Source of the DNA: Crateriforma spongiae | GTDB taxonomy: Bacteria; Planctomycetota; Planctomycetia; Pirellulales; Pirellulaceae | Direction: 5' to 3' | Assembly (NCBI RefSeq): GCF_012290005.1 | Contig: NZ_JAAXMS010000002.1 | Span: forward strand, 62,001-126,000 | Length of the DNA: 64,000 nucleotides | Part shown: positions 47,798-57,102 of the stretch, one piece after another | How positions within the stretch are numbered: position 1 is the stretch's first letter | Layout: every line of letters starts with the position of its first letter | Made by a program: the position numbers and the translations under genes | Notes under the pieces: model-generated | The model's database searches: none | Told to the model about the DNA's origin: nothing | What the model saw: the letters and a program-made list of their open reading frames with translations, nothing else

Positions 47798-50298
47798 AGT
47801 CCGATTCGTTCGGCGACGTTGGATGCAGCCCTTGGGTTGTCGGCCTTTTCCATCCACTGTGCCAAATCGACCGCGGCTCGGTCGATCGTGTAGTGACGCA
47901 AGACCTGTCCAGCCAATGCTTGGCCCGATAAGAACGCGGCTTCCACATCGTGCCCCAAACACCAATCGCCACAGACTCCCAACTGTTCGGTCGGTTCCCA
48001 CAAACATTCGTCATCAAGCGCCGATGCCACCCCCGAAAACCGCCACAGGTGCGCGTCCAAGTGGCGTACGCGATCAAACTTTTCACCGGTCAAGTCACGA
48101 AGACTATCCAACAGCATCGATGCGACCAGGTCTTTCGGTCGATCCAAATGCGCCGACGTCCACTCCGACGACGCATGCACGACCCAACTGGTTGAACCCA
48201 TGCTGGCGTGATCCGGTTTCGACGCCTGTCGGGTGACCCAGTGCAAAGGGCCTTCGGTCACGATCGCCGCATCATACCCGATGGTATCAATTTCTTGATC
48301 GCACCCGAACATTGCCGCCCAGCATGGCTGTGGCTTCACTTGTTGTGCCTTTTCCGCCAACGTCGGCGAAACATCGCCCAGCAAATCAGCGGCTTGCGGT
48401 GGAGGGCAGTTGACCAGAACCACATCAAAATCACCAAACACATTCCCAGAATCATCATGCAACTGATAACGCTGATCGGCCCCACCGCTGATGCGACGAA
48501 TTCGAGTACCTAGGTGAATGTGCAGATCTTTTGCCAAATGCTTCGCCAATGCATTCATGGTGGGCGTCCCGACGAATCGTGCCGGTGGCTGTCGACGCTG
48601 CACCGACTGCCCTTGACCGTCCAAGCAAACAAACCGTCCCAGCCATGCTTGCACCAGCCCGTCTTGTTGCCAGCTTTGGACATGCTTGGCAAAGCGGCCG
48701 TCGCGTGCCGTAAAGCACTGGGCACCATGATCGAAGCACAACCAACGCCCGTCCACCTCGGCACGTCGCGTGGCCAATCGCCCGCCGACGCCCCGTGACT
48801 TGTCAAACAGAGTCACAGTCATCCCATGGTCCATCAGCGTTCGTGCGGCCGTCAGCCCGCCCAAACCCGCTCCGACAATGGCCACTTTGGGCATCGATCT
48901 TGCGATCGGGCGTCCAACGACGTGGCAGTAACGGTCCAGATTGATACGGCGTTGATGTTCCTTGGTGGACCGATAGCGGACTTTCCCAAAACAGGGTTGG
49001 GGTGGATCGAAAGGACGATCAAACTGACCAAAGCACCACAAGATGCCGCCATAACTATTGGGATCGCGTCCGTCCAATGCATAGCGATGATTTAAATCCG
49101 TACACAGCTGCATTGCTTGTTGCGAATTGTCGGTCCAGGGAATGAAAGCTTTCCCCCAAGTCATCCGAACATTGTTGTGCAGTTCGCCGTGACGCAGCAG
49201 ACTTTGCTGACAAGCGTCCCACAGTGAATCGCCGGTGCGTCCGCGTCGCAGCGTTTCCCAATGAAATCGTTTTTGCCGCGTATCGGTTTCATGTTGCTGT
49301 AAAGTTTCCGTGCTCCAATCCGGAATCACCTCCATCGTGTCCAGTTCATCTTGATGGAAGTAGCAGTAGTGAAACGACAGCTCGCGCCAGATCAATAACT
49401 CATCCAGATACTTTTTCGCATGGTGCTGATCAGCCTCCCGTGCAATGCGGAACGGACTGACCATCCCGTAGTGCAAATAAGCACTCATGCGACTGACCCC
49501 CAGCGGGTCGGCGGCATCGTTGCGCCGATCAGAATAGGCGTTCAATCCCGATCGCTTGAACTCATCCCAGCGACGGTACCCTTCGCGCGATCCGCCCGGC
49601 GTGTCGGACACCGGCGCCACGCCGTGATCAATCCGGCACTGACCGATCAAATTCGCCAAATCGGCATGCTGTAAATCCAATGGTTCAAACGGCAGGACGT
49701 CATCGAACACTTGGCAATCGGCGACTTGGTCCACATACGGCTGCTTCACCGCATCGCGATACATCGCCTTGGACTTGGACCGAAATTCGAACGCACGGGT
49801 CGACGCATCAGGGAATTGCCCCGGTGACACCAGACATGACGTGTCGACACAGGCGATCGGGGTGGTCGTAATGCTGGCCAGACGTTCCAACCAACCCGTC
49901 AGCGGTGGAACCGGCGTCTCCTCGGTCACCAATACGGCCGCCCGCCGGGTCAGGTCGCGTAAATGTGGGCCACGGTTGCCCTGACGCTGCAAATGAAAGG
50001 CATAGCGAATGCCCCGGTCTTCCATTTGTCGTTGCAGGTCTCGGGCCCCTTGCAAAATGAAAGCATGATGCCGATCTGACGCGTAGGGATACGTTTCGCA
50101 CAGACCGTGATAGACCAACAGCGGCAAACCGTTCTGTCGTGCCAGACAAATGGCAACGTCCAACGCCGGGTTTTCGTGAGCTCTGCAGGCGTTGTGCAGC
50201 CAATACAGCACCATTTCACCCGGCGGTCCGGCCGTGCCTTCGGGATGGACTTGCCATCGCGTGCGCACGTCAAGATGCGACGGCAAGTGAATATCCAT
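47788..50298 (-). CDS. Class II DNA photolyase fused to renalase-like FAD oxidoreductase
   Basis: About 836 residues from the ATG at 50298. Residues 1-465 match class II CPD photolyases: VLYWLHNACRAHENPALD, LLIWRELSFHYCYFHQ, DPNSYGGILWCFGQFDRPF and FGKVRYRS. From residue 469 a second FAD domain begins (MPKVAIVGAGLGGLTAA, DKSRGVGGRLATRR), a renalase/COG3380-type NAD(P)/FAD amine-oxidase fold, ending at about 836. The frame is open throughout, with only a short linker (DRYCHVVGRPIARS). The internal ATG at 48894 could also start the second domain alone. The photolyase repairs UV dimers; the fused domain could supply reduced flavin or electrons, which is inference. Confidence 0.88.
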   Translation of the reverse strand: MDIHLPSHLDVRTRWQVHPEGTAGPPGEMVLYWLHNACRAHENPALDVAICLARQNGLPLLVYHGLCETYPYASDRHHAFILQGARDLQRQMEDRGIRYAFHLQRQGNRGPHLRDLTRRAAVLVTEETPVPPLTGWLERLASITTTPIACVDTSCLVSPGQFPDASTRAFEFRSKSKAMYRDAVKQPYVDQVADCQVFDDVLPFEPLDLQHADLANLIGQCRIDHGVAPVSDTPGGSREGYRRWDEFKRSGLNAYSDRRNDAADPLGVSRMSAYLHYGMVSPFRIAREADQHHAKKYLDELLIWRELSFHYCYFHQDELDTMEVIPDWSTETLQQHETDTRQKRFHWETLRRGRTGDSLWDACQQSLLRHGELHNNVRMTWGKAFIPWTDNSQQAMQLCTDLNHRYALDGRDPNSYGGILWCFGQFDRPFDPPQPCFGKVRYRSTKEHQRRINLDRYCHVVGRPIARSMPKVAIVGAGLGGLTAARTLMDHGMTVTLFDKSRGVGGRLATRRAEVDGRWLCFDHGAQCFTARDGRFAKHVQSWQQDGLVQAWLGRFVCLDGQGQSVQRRQPPARFVGTPTMNALAKHLAKDLHIHLGTRIRRISGGADQRYQLHDDSGNVFGDFDVVLVNCPPPQAADLLGDVSPTLAEKAQQVKPQPCWAAMFGCDQEIDTIGYDAAIVTEGPLHWVTRQASKPDHASMGSTSWVVHASSEWTSAHLDRPKDLVASMLLDSLRDLTGEKFDRVRHLDAHLWRFSGVASALDDECLWEPTEQLGVCGDWCLGHDVEAAFLSGQALAGQVLRHYTIDRAAVDLAQWMEKADNPRAASNVAERIGLQD

Positions 50299-50431
50299 AC
50301 GCGGGCTCCGGTGAACGAATGACAATGACAGCCTCAGAACTACCGTCAGTCTATGACAACGGCAATCACCCCTGGCCGGCGGAAACACGGGCACCACCGC
50401 GTGTCGCCACGATTGTCCCTCAAAAGCGAGA

Positions 50432-51865
50432 TTAGGGACGGTTGGAAAACCAGCGATACAGCCGTCCGGGAGACAAATCAGGCGTCAATGGCGACGGATT
50501 CAAGCCACATCGCTGGGCGACGCGTGCGGCAGCCATGCGCCCACTGCGAACCGCTCCTTCCATCGTCGACGGCCAGCCGGTATCGACCCAGTCGCCTGCC
50601 AGAAATAGACCATCAAAGGGTGTGTCGGTAGCCGGCCGCAATTCCTGCACCTGGGGGGTCACTGAGAAAACGGAATTTGGATCGGTAACGACGCGATGCC
50701 GCAACAGTTTGGCATCCCGCGCGTCCGGAAAGAAGTCTCGCAATTCCTGCATCACTTGCGAAACCAACGCCTCTTTCGATTCGCCTGCGACATCCACCGC
50801 ACCACTGATCACGATCTGGTGATAAAACGCCGGAGTTCCGCCAACCCAATCGTTGGTCGACGGATGCTTGGTTTCTGCGATCGGTTCGCGGAACAACCAT
50901 TGTGCCAGCGTCCCCACCAACACCACGTGCGGCAGCGTTGTAATCGGTCGGTCCAGCCAAAGATGGATTCCTGTGATCGCACTGGATGGAATCGACGCAA
51001 ATCGGGCGAACCAATCATTGCCACGGTCACTGTTCGTTTGCCAATCGATCTTTGCCATCTGGTGCCAGGGGACCGCAGCAATCACTGCATCAGAGGTCTG
51101 CTGGCCGCTGGCCGTTCGGATCTGAAACGAGCCGTCACTGCGGACAACCGTTCGCACCGGAGCCCCTCGAATGACATCGACCCCGTCGCGTTGGATCCGT
51201 TCCGTTGCCTGAATCCCAAACAACTGAGACAACGGCATTGCGGGGACCCAGACATCGGACGCATCGGGATGCGACGCGAAACCATCCAGAATCACTTTCT
51301 GCGCAGCATCCGCCGCCGCGTAGCGTGTGTGTTCGCCCAGTGCACTGACCAAAATCACGTCCCAGAAATTGGCGATACACGCATCGTCCTGTCGGTTGCG
51401 AATCAACCATTGCTTGGCCGTCAGTTGCCGCAACTCCGACGCCGGCGTTCGCATCAAACGCCAAACCCCATAAGCCACACGACACTTCTGGGGCCACGAC
51501 AAATAGCTTAGCCGCCCGAACGCCCCGGCCAGATGCAACGGTGGTGGGATTCGACGCGATGCCGCAAAGCGACTGCTGCCGCTGCGATGCAAAAACGTCA
51601 GTTGATCATAGACGCGGAAATGCCGATCCAACTTCATTCGCTGGACAAAGTCGATGAAGTTCGTACAGCACCCCATTGCGACGTGCTGGCAATAGTCGAC
51701 AGTTTGCCCGGACGCCGAATCGTGGAACGACCCGGCGCGACCACCGGTTTGGCGTCGTGATTCAATCAGACGGATCGCCACTTTGTCGGTCCCGAACCGG
51801 GACAACGATTCGGCAGCGGCCAACCCCGCCAAACCACCGCCAATGATGGTCACCCGCGCGGTCAT
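50432..51865 (-). CDS. hpnE: Hydroxysqualene dehydroxylase HpnE
   Basis: 477 residues from the ATG at 51865, overlapping the hpnD stop by four nt (ATGA). An FAD-binding fold at the N-terminus (VTIIGGGLAGLAAAESL, RRQTGGRAGSF) and the phytoene-desaturase-like pattern match HpnE. With HpnC and HpnD it turns two farnesyl diphosphates into squalene through presqualene diphosphate and hydroxysqualene. Confidence 0.93.
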   Translation of the reverse strand: MTARVTIIGGGLAGLAAAESLSRFGTDKVAIRLIESRRQTGGRAGSFHDSASGQTVDYCQHVAMGCCTNFIDFVQRMKLDRHFRVYDQLTFLHRSGSSRFAASRRIPPPLHLAGAFGRLSYLSWPQKCRVAYGVWRLMRTPASELRQLTAKQWLIRNRQDDACIANFWDVILVSALGEHTRYAAADAAQKVILDGFASHPDASDVWVPAMPLSQLFGIQATERIQRDGVDVIRGAPVRTVVRSDGSFQIRTASGQQTSDAVIAAVPWHQMAKIDWQTNSDRGNDWFARFASIPSSAITGIHLWLDRPITTLPHVVLVGTLAQWLFREPIAETKHPSTNDWVGGTPAFYHQIVISGAVDVAGESKEALVSQVMQELRDFFPDARDAKLLRHRVVTDPNSVFSVTPQVQELRPATDTPFDGLFLAGDWVDTGWPSTMEGAVRSGRMAAARVAQRCGLNPSPLTPDLSPGRLYRWFSNRP

Positions 51866-52854
51866 GCTTTGATCGATGGTTCGGACCGCATTTGCAACTC
51901 CGCTGGCGGAATCGGCAGACGCCGGTACCAGGGCCGCACCAAATGCCCTAGCGCCAGCGACCAACGATCGCGTCGGCTCAACCGAACCCTACGTTCGGCC
52001 ACCGCCCCGGGGTCTTCGGCAATCTGTTGCAACAAACGTCGATAGGTTCGCCACATCATGCTGAACATCGGCTTGCCGTCGTCGTGAATGCTGTCCCACA
52101 ATTCCCAGGAACTGTCGAACAGGCGTTCCGCACGGCAAATTTCATCACGAATCAGGCACTGAAATCGATCGTCCCGGCGCGGCGACAACAAATCATCTTC
52201 GCTTAAACCGTGCTGTTCATAGTGCTGCCGAGGCAAGTAGATGCGGCCGCGTGAAGCGTCTTCTTTGACGTCCCGCAGAATGTTGGTCAATTGAAATGCC
52301 AAGCCACAATCAACCGCAGGTCGGACCGGCAGTGGAGATTCGAATTGCCAGATGTGCAAGCACGCCAATCCGACCGCCGATGCGACCAAATAGCAATAGT
52401 GCTCCAGTTGTTCAAAAGTATCAAAGCGTGTCTTCTGCTGATCGGCCATCACGCCATCGACGATTTCAAGCAGATACCGCGATGGAATTTCGAATCGCTG
52501 TGCCGCGTCACGAAGCGCTGGCAAGATTTGGACCGCCACGTCGGGCAGACCGGATGGGATGGGATCCACATCACCGGTCGGTGACTTTGGCATCTTGGGG
52601 GTGACCAAGGTGTCTTCGCCGATAAGGTTCAACGCAACCGTTTGTCGCCACCACGTCAACGCTCGAGACCGAAGTGCGACCGGTTCATGGCTGTCGCCGA
52701 CGTCATCGGTGATTCGTGCAAACGCGTACAACGCATGCATGGCCTTTCGCTTGGCGGCGGGCAGCAACCAAAAGGAACGATAAAAGTTGCTGCCGCTGCG
52801 TCGGGCGATCTGCTTGGCACAACGATAACTTGCTTCAATCGAATCGACCGTCAC
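51862..52854 (-). CDS. hpnD: Presqualene diphosphate synthase HpnD
   Basis: 330 residues from a GTG at 52854 that overlaps the hpnC stop (GTGA). A squalene/phytoene synthase fold with aspartate motifs DDVGD and DVKED, the latter within NILRDVKEDASRGRIYLP. The position between hpnC and hpnE and the sequence YALYAFARITDD-like block (ALYAFARITDDVGD) make HpnD the better call than HpnC. Confidence 0.92.
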   Translation of the reverse strand: MTVDSIEASYRCAKQIARRSGSNFYRSFWLLPAAKRKAMHALYAFARITDDVGDSHEPVALRSRALTWWRQTVALNLIGEDTLVTPKMPKSPTGDVDPIPSGLPDVAVQILPALRDAAQRFEIPSRYLLEIVDGVMADQQKTRFDTFEQLEHYCYLVASAVGLACLHIWQFESPLPVRPAVDCGLAFQLTNILRDVKEDASRGRIYLPRQHYEQHGLSEDDLLSPRRDDRFQCLIRDEICRAERLFDSSWELWDSIHDDGKPMFSMMWRTYRRLLQQIAEDPGAVAERRVRLSRRDRWSLALGHLVRPWYRRLPIPPAELQMRSEPSIKA

Positions 52855-53861
52855 AACGCCTCCCCGCTATTACCGGCTCCGGCGACCGACGCTTGATCCG
52901 ATCCTTGTGGCGACACCAGATTCAGTTGCGGCCGTAACATCGACGCCAGCATTAAACGCAATTGCGTGCCTTTGCCGACAATCGGACGCTTCGCTAAGAC
53001 GTCGTAATCAATCAAGGCGATGGCATCCAAGGTTGCCAGACCACCCCGCACAAAAAGTGACAAATCGCGTGCCAGCCACGATGGAACCCGATCAATCAAT
53101 TCGGCCCCATCGACGAAATACCGTCGCGTCTGATCACACTGGAACTTCAGCAGATCACGCAGTGGTTTTGGCGTCCGGTTGGCGTGCAACATTTCGGAAT
53201 CAACACCAAAGTCGCGCATGGATTGCTGGGGCAGATAAACCCGTCCGATGTCGCGGTCGCGTGCAACGTCCTGCCAAAAATTCGTCAGTTGCAACCCGGT
53301 ACAGATCAAATCAGACAGCCTTGCATTGGTCTCGTTCAACGCCCCAGCAAGCGCCAGCACCAATCGTCCAACCGGATCGGCACTACGGCGGCAATACGTC
53401 AACAGATCGTCCATGGTTTCATACCGATGCTGACTTTGGTCTTGCCGAAACGCATCCAACAGATCGTCGAAAGGTCGTCGAGGCAATTCAAAGGCCCGAA
53501 TCGTGTCGGCCAAAGCGACGAAAATTCCGGTGACCGCACGACCGTCATAAATACACGAAATTTGATCTGCGTATCCTTCTAATCCGGCCAGTGCCGATGC
53601 CGTATCGGGCGACTGGTCGGCCAAATCGTCGGCCGTCCGACAATAAGCGTACACATCGAAAAACGGCTGACGCAGCCGTCGCGGCAGAAACACCGATGCG
53701 ACGACGAAGTTTTCATAATTCGATCGCGCAATTCTGCGGCACTGTTGACGCGATTGTGCCAATGTCAACGGGCCGTCCGGGTCAGTCCATCCACATTCCG
53801 GGTTAGACGACGCCCCGAATCGACGGTTATCCTGGCCGCTGGTGGACCGACCCGTCTTCAT
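52851..53861 (-). CDS. hpnC: Hydroxysqualene synthase HpnC
   Basis: 336 residues from the ATG at 53861. A ribosome site lies just upstream (GGAAAGGAAAGG on the minus strand). It has the same fold as HpnD, with motifs DDLAD and DVARD (FWQDVARDRDIGRVYLP), and NYENFVVASVFLPRRLR, which fits HpnC. It is the first gene of hpnC-hpnD-hpnE, each overlapping the next by four nt. Longer in-frame extensions would run into ispH on the other strand and are rejected. Confidence 0.92.
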   Translation of the reverse strand: MKTGRSTSGQDNRRFGASSNPECGWTDPDGPLTLAQSRQQCRRIARSNYENFVVASVFLPRRLRQPFFDVYAYCRTADDLADQSPDTASALAGLEGYADQISCIYDGRAVTGIFVALADTIRAFELPRRPFDDLLDAFRQDQSQHRYETMDDLLTYCRRSADPVGRLVLALAGALNETNARLSDLICTGLQLTNFWQDVARDRDIGRVYLPQQSMRDFGVDSEMLHANRTPKPLRDLLKFQCDQTRRYFVDGAELIDRVPSWLARDLSLFVRGGLATLDAIALIDYDVLAKRPIVGKGTQLRLMLASMLRPQLNLVSPQGSDQASVAGAGNSGEAL

Positions 53862-53885
53862 TCGCCTTTCCTTTCCGAGCAATTG

Positions 53886-54842
53886 ATGAAAGTTATTCTG
53901 GCTGCCCCACGTGGATTTTGTGCCGGCGTCAACATGGCGATCGAATCGCTGGATTTGACGCTCCGCAAATTCGGTCCGCCGGTGTATGTGTACCACGAAA
54001 TCGTGCACAACCAGCATGTCGTGGAAACCTTCCGCGAAAAAGGCGCGGTCTTCGTCGATCACGTCGACGAAGTGCCCGATGGCGGCGTTCTGATGTTTTC
54101 CGCTCACGGTGTCAGCCCCGAAATCCGCGACCAAGCCCGCCGGCGAAACTTGCATGCCCTGGATGCGACTTGTCCCCTGGTCACCAAAGTTCACCTGGAG
54201 GCCATCAAATACGCCAAGGAAGGGTACACGATTTTGCTGATCGGACACGAAGGGCACGACGAAGTGCTTGGCACCATGGGCGAAGCCCCCGAAGCGATCG
54301 TGTTGGTCGAAGACGAAGACGATGTGGACCGCCTGGAGTTCGCCGAAGGCACGAAATTGGCCTATCTGACGCAAACCACTCTAAGCGTTGACGATGCCAA
54401 CCGAGTCATTCGACGTCTGCGGCAAAGGTTTCCCGAGATCCATAGTCCGCCGAAGGAAGACATCTGCTACGCCACGCAGAATCGCCAGGAAGCCGTCAAA
54501 CTTCTCAGCCAAGAAGCCGATGTCGTGCTGGTTCTGGGTAGCCAAAACAGCAGCAACAGCCAACGTCTTGCCGAACTTGGCCGCGAACGAAAAAAGAAAT
54601 CCTATTTAATTGATGGCCCACAAGACCTGTCGAAAGACCAGTTCTCCGATGACGACGTGATCATGATCACCGCGGGGGCCAGTGCCCCGGAATCCGTCGT
54701 TCAGGCCACCATCGAATGGCTCAGCGACAACTTCAACGCGATCGTCGAATCCCAGTCGGTTCGGGAGGAAGATGTCCATTTCCCGCTTCCCAAACCACTG
54801 CGTCCCTTCGCCAAGCAGTTGGCCCAGGAAAGCCAAACCTAG
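53886..54842 (+). CDS. ispH: 4-hydroxy-3-methylbut-2-enyl diphosphate reductase
   Basis: 318 residues from the ATG at 53886. The three iron-sulphur Cys ligands are Cys12 (GFCAGV), Cys96 (ATCPLV) and Cys194 (DICYATQNR), with His41, His74, His124 and Glu126 for substrate binding and protonation. It makes IPP and DMAPP in the last step of the MEP pathway. It is divergent from hpnC, whose product uses isoprenoid precursors; only 24 nt lie between the two start codons. Confidence 0.97.
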   Translation: MKVILAAPRGFCAGVNMAIESLDLTLRKFGPPVYVYHEIVHNQHVVETFREKGAVFVDHVDEVPDGGVLMFSAHGVSPEIRDQARRRNLHALDATCPLVTKVHLEAIKYAKEGYTILLIGHEGHDEVLGTMGEAPEAIVLVEDEDDVDRLEFAEGTKLAYLTQTTLSVDDANRVIRRLRQRFPEIHSPPKEDICYATQNRQEAVKLLSQEADVVLVLGSQNSSNSQRLAELGRERKKKSYLIDGPQDLSKDQFSDDDVIMITAGASAPESVVQATIEWLSDNFNAIVESQSVREEDVHFPLPKPLRPFAKQLAQESQT

Positions 54843-54849
54843 GCACGAT

Positions 54850-55797
54850 CTACCGCGGCGCGACACCGTGGCGACCTAAGAAACCGTCGATGTCATCGAC
54901 CACCCGCAAGATCCACTCCGGGCGGTTCCAATGTCCATGTTTGGCATCGGGGTGAACGATCAATTCGACCGGCCGGCCCAGTGAGCGCATTTTTTCGCGT
55001 GTCGCCTCATTCCGTTCCGGTGAATCCAGGGATCCACAGATAAACAGTGTCGGTGGCATCGTCGCGTCAATCTTTTGATGCGCATCGGCTAGTTGGTACA
55101 GGTCCCGCTTTTGATCAACGTCGCCGCCGATCCAGTTGACCGCGTTGCTATTTTCCGGGTCCGACTTGGAACGTTGGGCCACCGACCCGGTCAGCATTTG
55201 CAGGGGGCCGGCCATAATCACCGCAGCGTCCAAGTGCGTGGACACGTCATCCATTATCCCGGGATGACGCAAACGAGGTTCATCGTCACCCGCCGCCATC
55301 AGTCCGACCAAATGGCCGCCTGCCGAACCACCAACCGCCGCCAATCGTGTTGCGTCCAGACCGTATCGCTCCGCCGAGTGCCGCAAAAATGCCACCGCCG
55401 CATTGCAATCCCGGATGGCGGCTGGAAAACGGGCTTCACCGCCCAAGCGATACTCCACGGCGGCCGTCGCATAACCGCGTTCTGCAAATCGTAAGGACAA
55501 GGCGCGAAACTTTTCCTTGTCCCCCTTTAGCCATCCGCCACCGTGCACGACGACCAGAATTGGCGGGGGCGCATCCGCGGCAGGACGAAACAAATCCAAG
55601 TGAAGCTTTCGCCCATCGACTTCGGCGTACACCACGTCCAAATCGGCAACGATGTTCTTTGGGATCGTCGTCGATTTTGGGGAAGACGTCGCAGTTTGCG
55701 CGAAACCTTGCCGGCCGGCGGCTGCAACCGTCATGACCACCAGCAATACAGCGGCAACGGTGCCAAAATTTCGGTGCATCGGGGGCATTCGCATCAT
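54850..55797 (-). CDS. Secreted alpha/beta hydrolase (esterase)
   Basis: 315 residues with a signal peptide of about 31 residues. It shows the HGGGW oxyanion motif, the nucleophile in GGSAGG and a C-terminal HPDAKHGHW with the catalytic His. It is a carboxylesterase/acetyl-hydrolase type like the one at 25.7 kb, with only distant similarity. Its ATG overlaps the stop of the DUF1080 gene by four nt (ATGA), so it is the last gene of a three-gene unit. Confidence 0.88.
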   Translation of the reverse strand: MMRMPPMHRNFGTVAAVLLVVMTVAAAGRQGFAQTATSSPKSTTIPKNIVADLDVVYAEVDGRKLHLDLFRPAADAPPPILVVVHGGGWLKGDKEKFRALSLRFAERGYATAAVEYRLGGEARFPAAIRDCNAAVAFLRHSAERYGLDATRLAAVGGSAGGHLVGLMAAGDDEPRLRHPGIMDDVSTHLDAAVIMAGPLQMLTGSVAQRSKSDPENSNAVNWIGGDVDQKRDLYQLADAHQKIDATMPPTLFICGSLDSPERNEATREKMRSLGRPVELIVHPDAKHGHWNRPEWILRVVDDIDGFLGRHGVAPR

Positions 55798-57101
55798 GGT
55801 GTATCCAGCGATTTGATTTTCAGTTGGCTGTACGTCGCATCCGTTGTTTCGTCGTGCCCCTGGATCATGATCGTCCCAGGATCCAAACGCAGACCTCGCC
55901 GTGGGTTTTCGTCCGGATCTCGATCGTCGGTCACATCACTGACCTGCAATCCGTTGACCCATGCGGCGATTCGAGGGCCACGCGTGGTCAACAGAATCAC
56001 GTTTTTCTGCTTCGGCTTTCCGGCAACGATGCGTGCGTCTTGGCGGCGAAAGATTCCACCGACGCCGCAATCGGCCGGCTTCAACGGATTGCCGTCAATG
56101 ATCTCGTTGCTGACCTGACATTCGTATCCCATCAATTCATCGCCGGGAATACAGCGGAAAAAGATGCCGGAGTTGCTGGTCGGTTGATCCATTTGATACT
56201 CGGCCAGCAAGTTGAAATCGGCAAATCGTTCTTCCGTTTCCAGTTGTGTTTTGCCACCGATCACTCGCAAGCCGCCTTCGTCGGTGCGTTCGAATTTGCC
56301 CGACATTTCCGGGTAGGTTTTCCAGCCGTCCAGGCCTTCACCCAGCATGCTTTCCAGCCCCAGTGGCCGAAGCTTGACGTCGCGGAATTCGATTCGCCCG
56401 CTGTTTTTTTGCAATCCGATGCGTCCGGCAGCCAACGGTTCGGGATCGGTGTATTCACACACCACTTCGCCGTCCAAACGGACCGTCAGCTGATCGCCGC
56501 GCAGCACCATGTGCATCGTGCGCCACGTGTCAAACTTTTGCTGGACGTCGACCTTTTTGCGTTGCACGACGCTTGCCGTTGGAAACGGATTGTCGTCCGG
56601 GGCGATGTTGACCTCATAGCAATCGCTGCCCGGATCATCCACTTCCAAAGGCGTCCGCAGAAACACGCCACTGTTGGTCGTGGGTGTCGCTTTGAACTGC
56701 ACCGACAGTTCGTAATCGGTCCAAGGGATGGACGTACAGAGCAGACTGACTTCGCCCTGATCGGCGACTAGCGTTCCGTCTTCGATTCGCCAGTTGGCGT
56801 TGCCTGCGATGTCCCAGCCGAACAACGTGTGGCCGTCGAACAATCGAATCCAGCCTTCGGATGCTTCGTCCGGTGTTAGGCAGGCGGCCAACAATTCGTC
56901 GGCGGTGGCCTCGTATGCCTGGGGCACGTAGACCGTCGGTTCGGCATCGGATTGCGAAGCGGCCGATTCATCCGCAGGCTTTTCGACCGCTGCGTTGTCG
57001 CGGCGACACCCGGTGGCGACACCGACCATCATGACCACGACAAGCAACACGTGTCGGTGGGCCCCCGGTCGGTTCGCGATCATCTGCATTCCCATCACCA
57101 T
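55794..57101 (-). CDS. DUF1080 tandem-domain lipoprotein
   Basis: About 435 residues from the ATG at 57101, one nt after the sulfotransferase stop. The N-terminus has a lipoprotein signal (LLVVVMMVGVATGCRRD), with the Cys as lipid anchor. Two DUF1080 (3-keto-disaccharide hydrolase-like, concanavalin-fold) domains follow: one with WIRLFDGHTLFGWDI and NSGVFLRTP, the second with LDGWKTYPEMSGKF and NSGIFFRCIPGDE. The family binds or cleaves oligosaccharides. Other in-frame ATGs lie within 40 nt, so the start is approximate. Confidence 0.82.
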   Translation of the reverse strand: MVMGMQMIANRPGAHRHVLLVVVMMVGVATGCRRDNAAVEKPADESAASQSDAEPTVYVPQAYEATADELLAACLTPDEASEGWIRLFDGHTLFGWDIAGNANWRIEDGTLVADQGEVSLLCTSIPWTDYELSVQFKATPTTNSGVFLRTPLEVDDPGSDCYEVNIAPDDNPFPTASVVQRKKVDVQQKFDTWRTMHMVLRGDQLTVRLDGEVVCEYTDPEPLAAGRIGLQKNSGRIEFRDVKLRPLGLESMLGEGLDGWKTYPEMSGKFERTDEGGLRVIGGKTQLETEERFADFNLLAEYQMDQPTSNSGIFFRCIPGDELMGYECQVSNEIIDGNPLKPADCGVGGIFRRQDARIVAGKPKQKNVILLTTRGPRIAAWVNGLQVSDVTDDRDPDENPRRGLRLDPGTIMIQGHDETTDATYSQLKIKSLDTP

Positions 57102-57102
57102 C

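Noticed and set aside
53862-54374. N-terminal extension of hpnC into the ispH region
   Set aside because: The extra ~170 residues run antisense to ispH, whose iron-sulphur ligands are intact; the ribosome site at 53865-53876 fixes the start at 53861.
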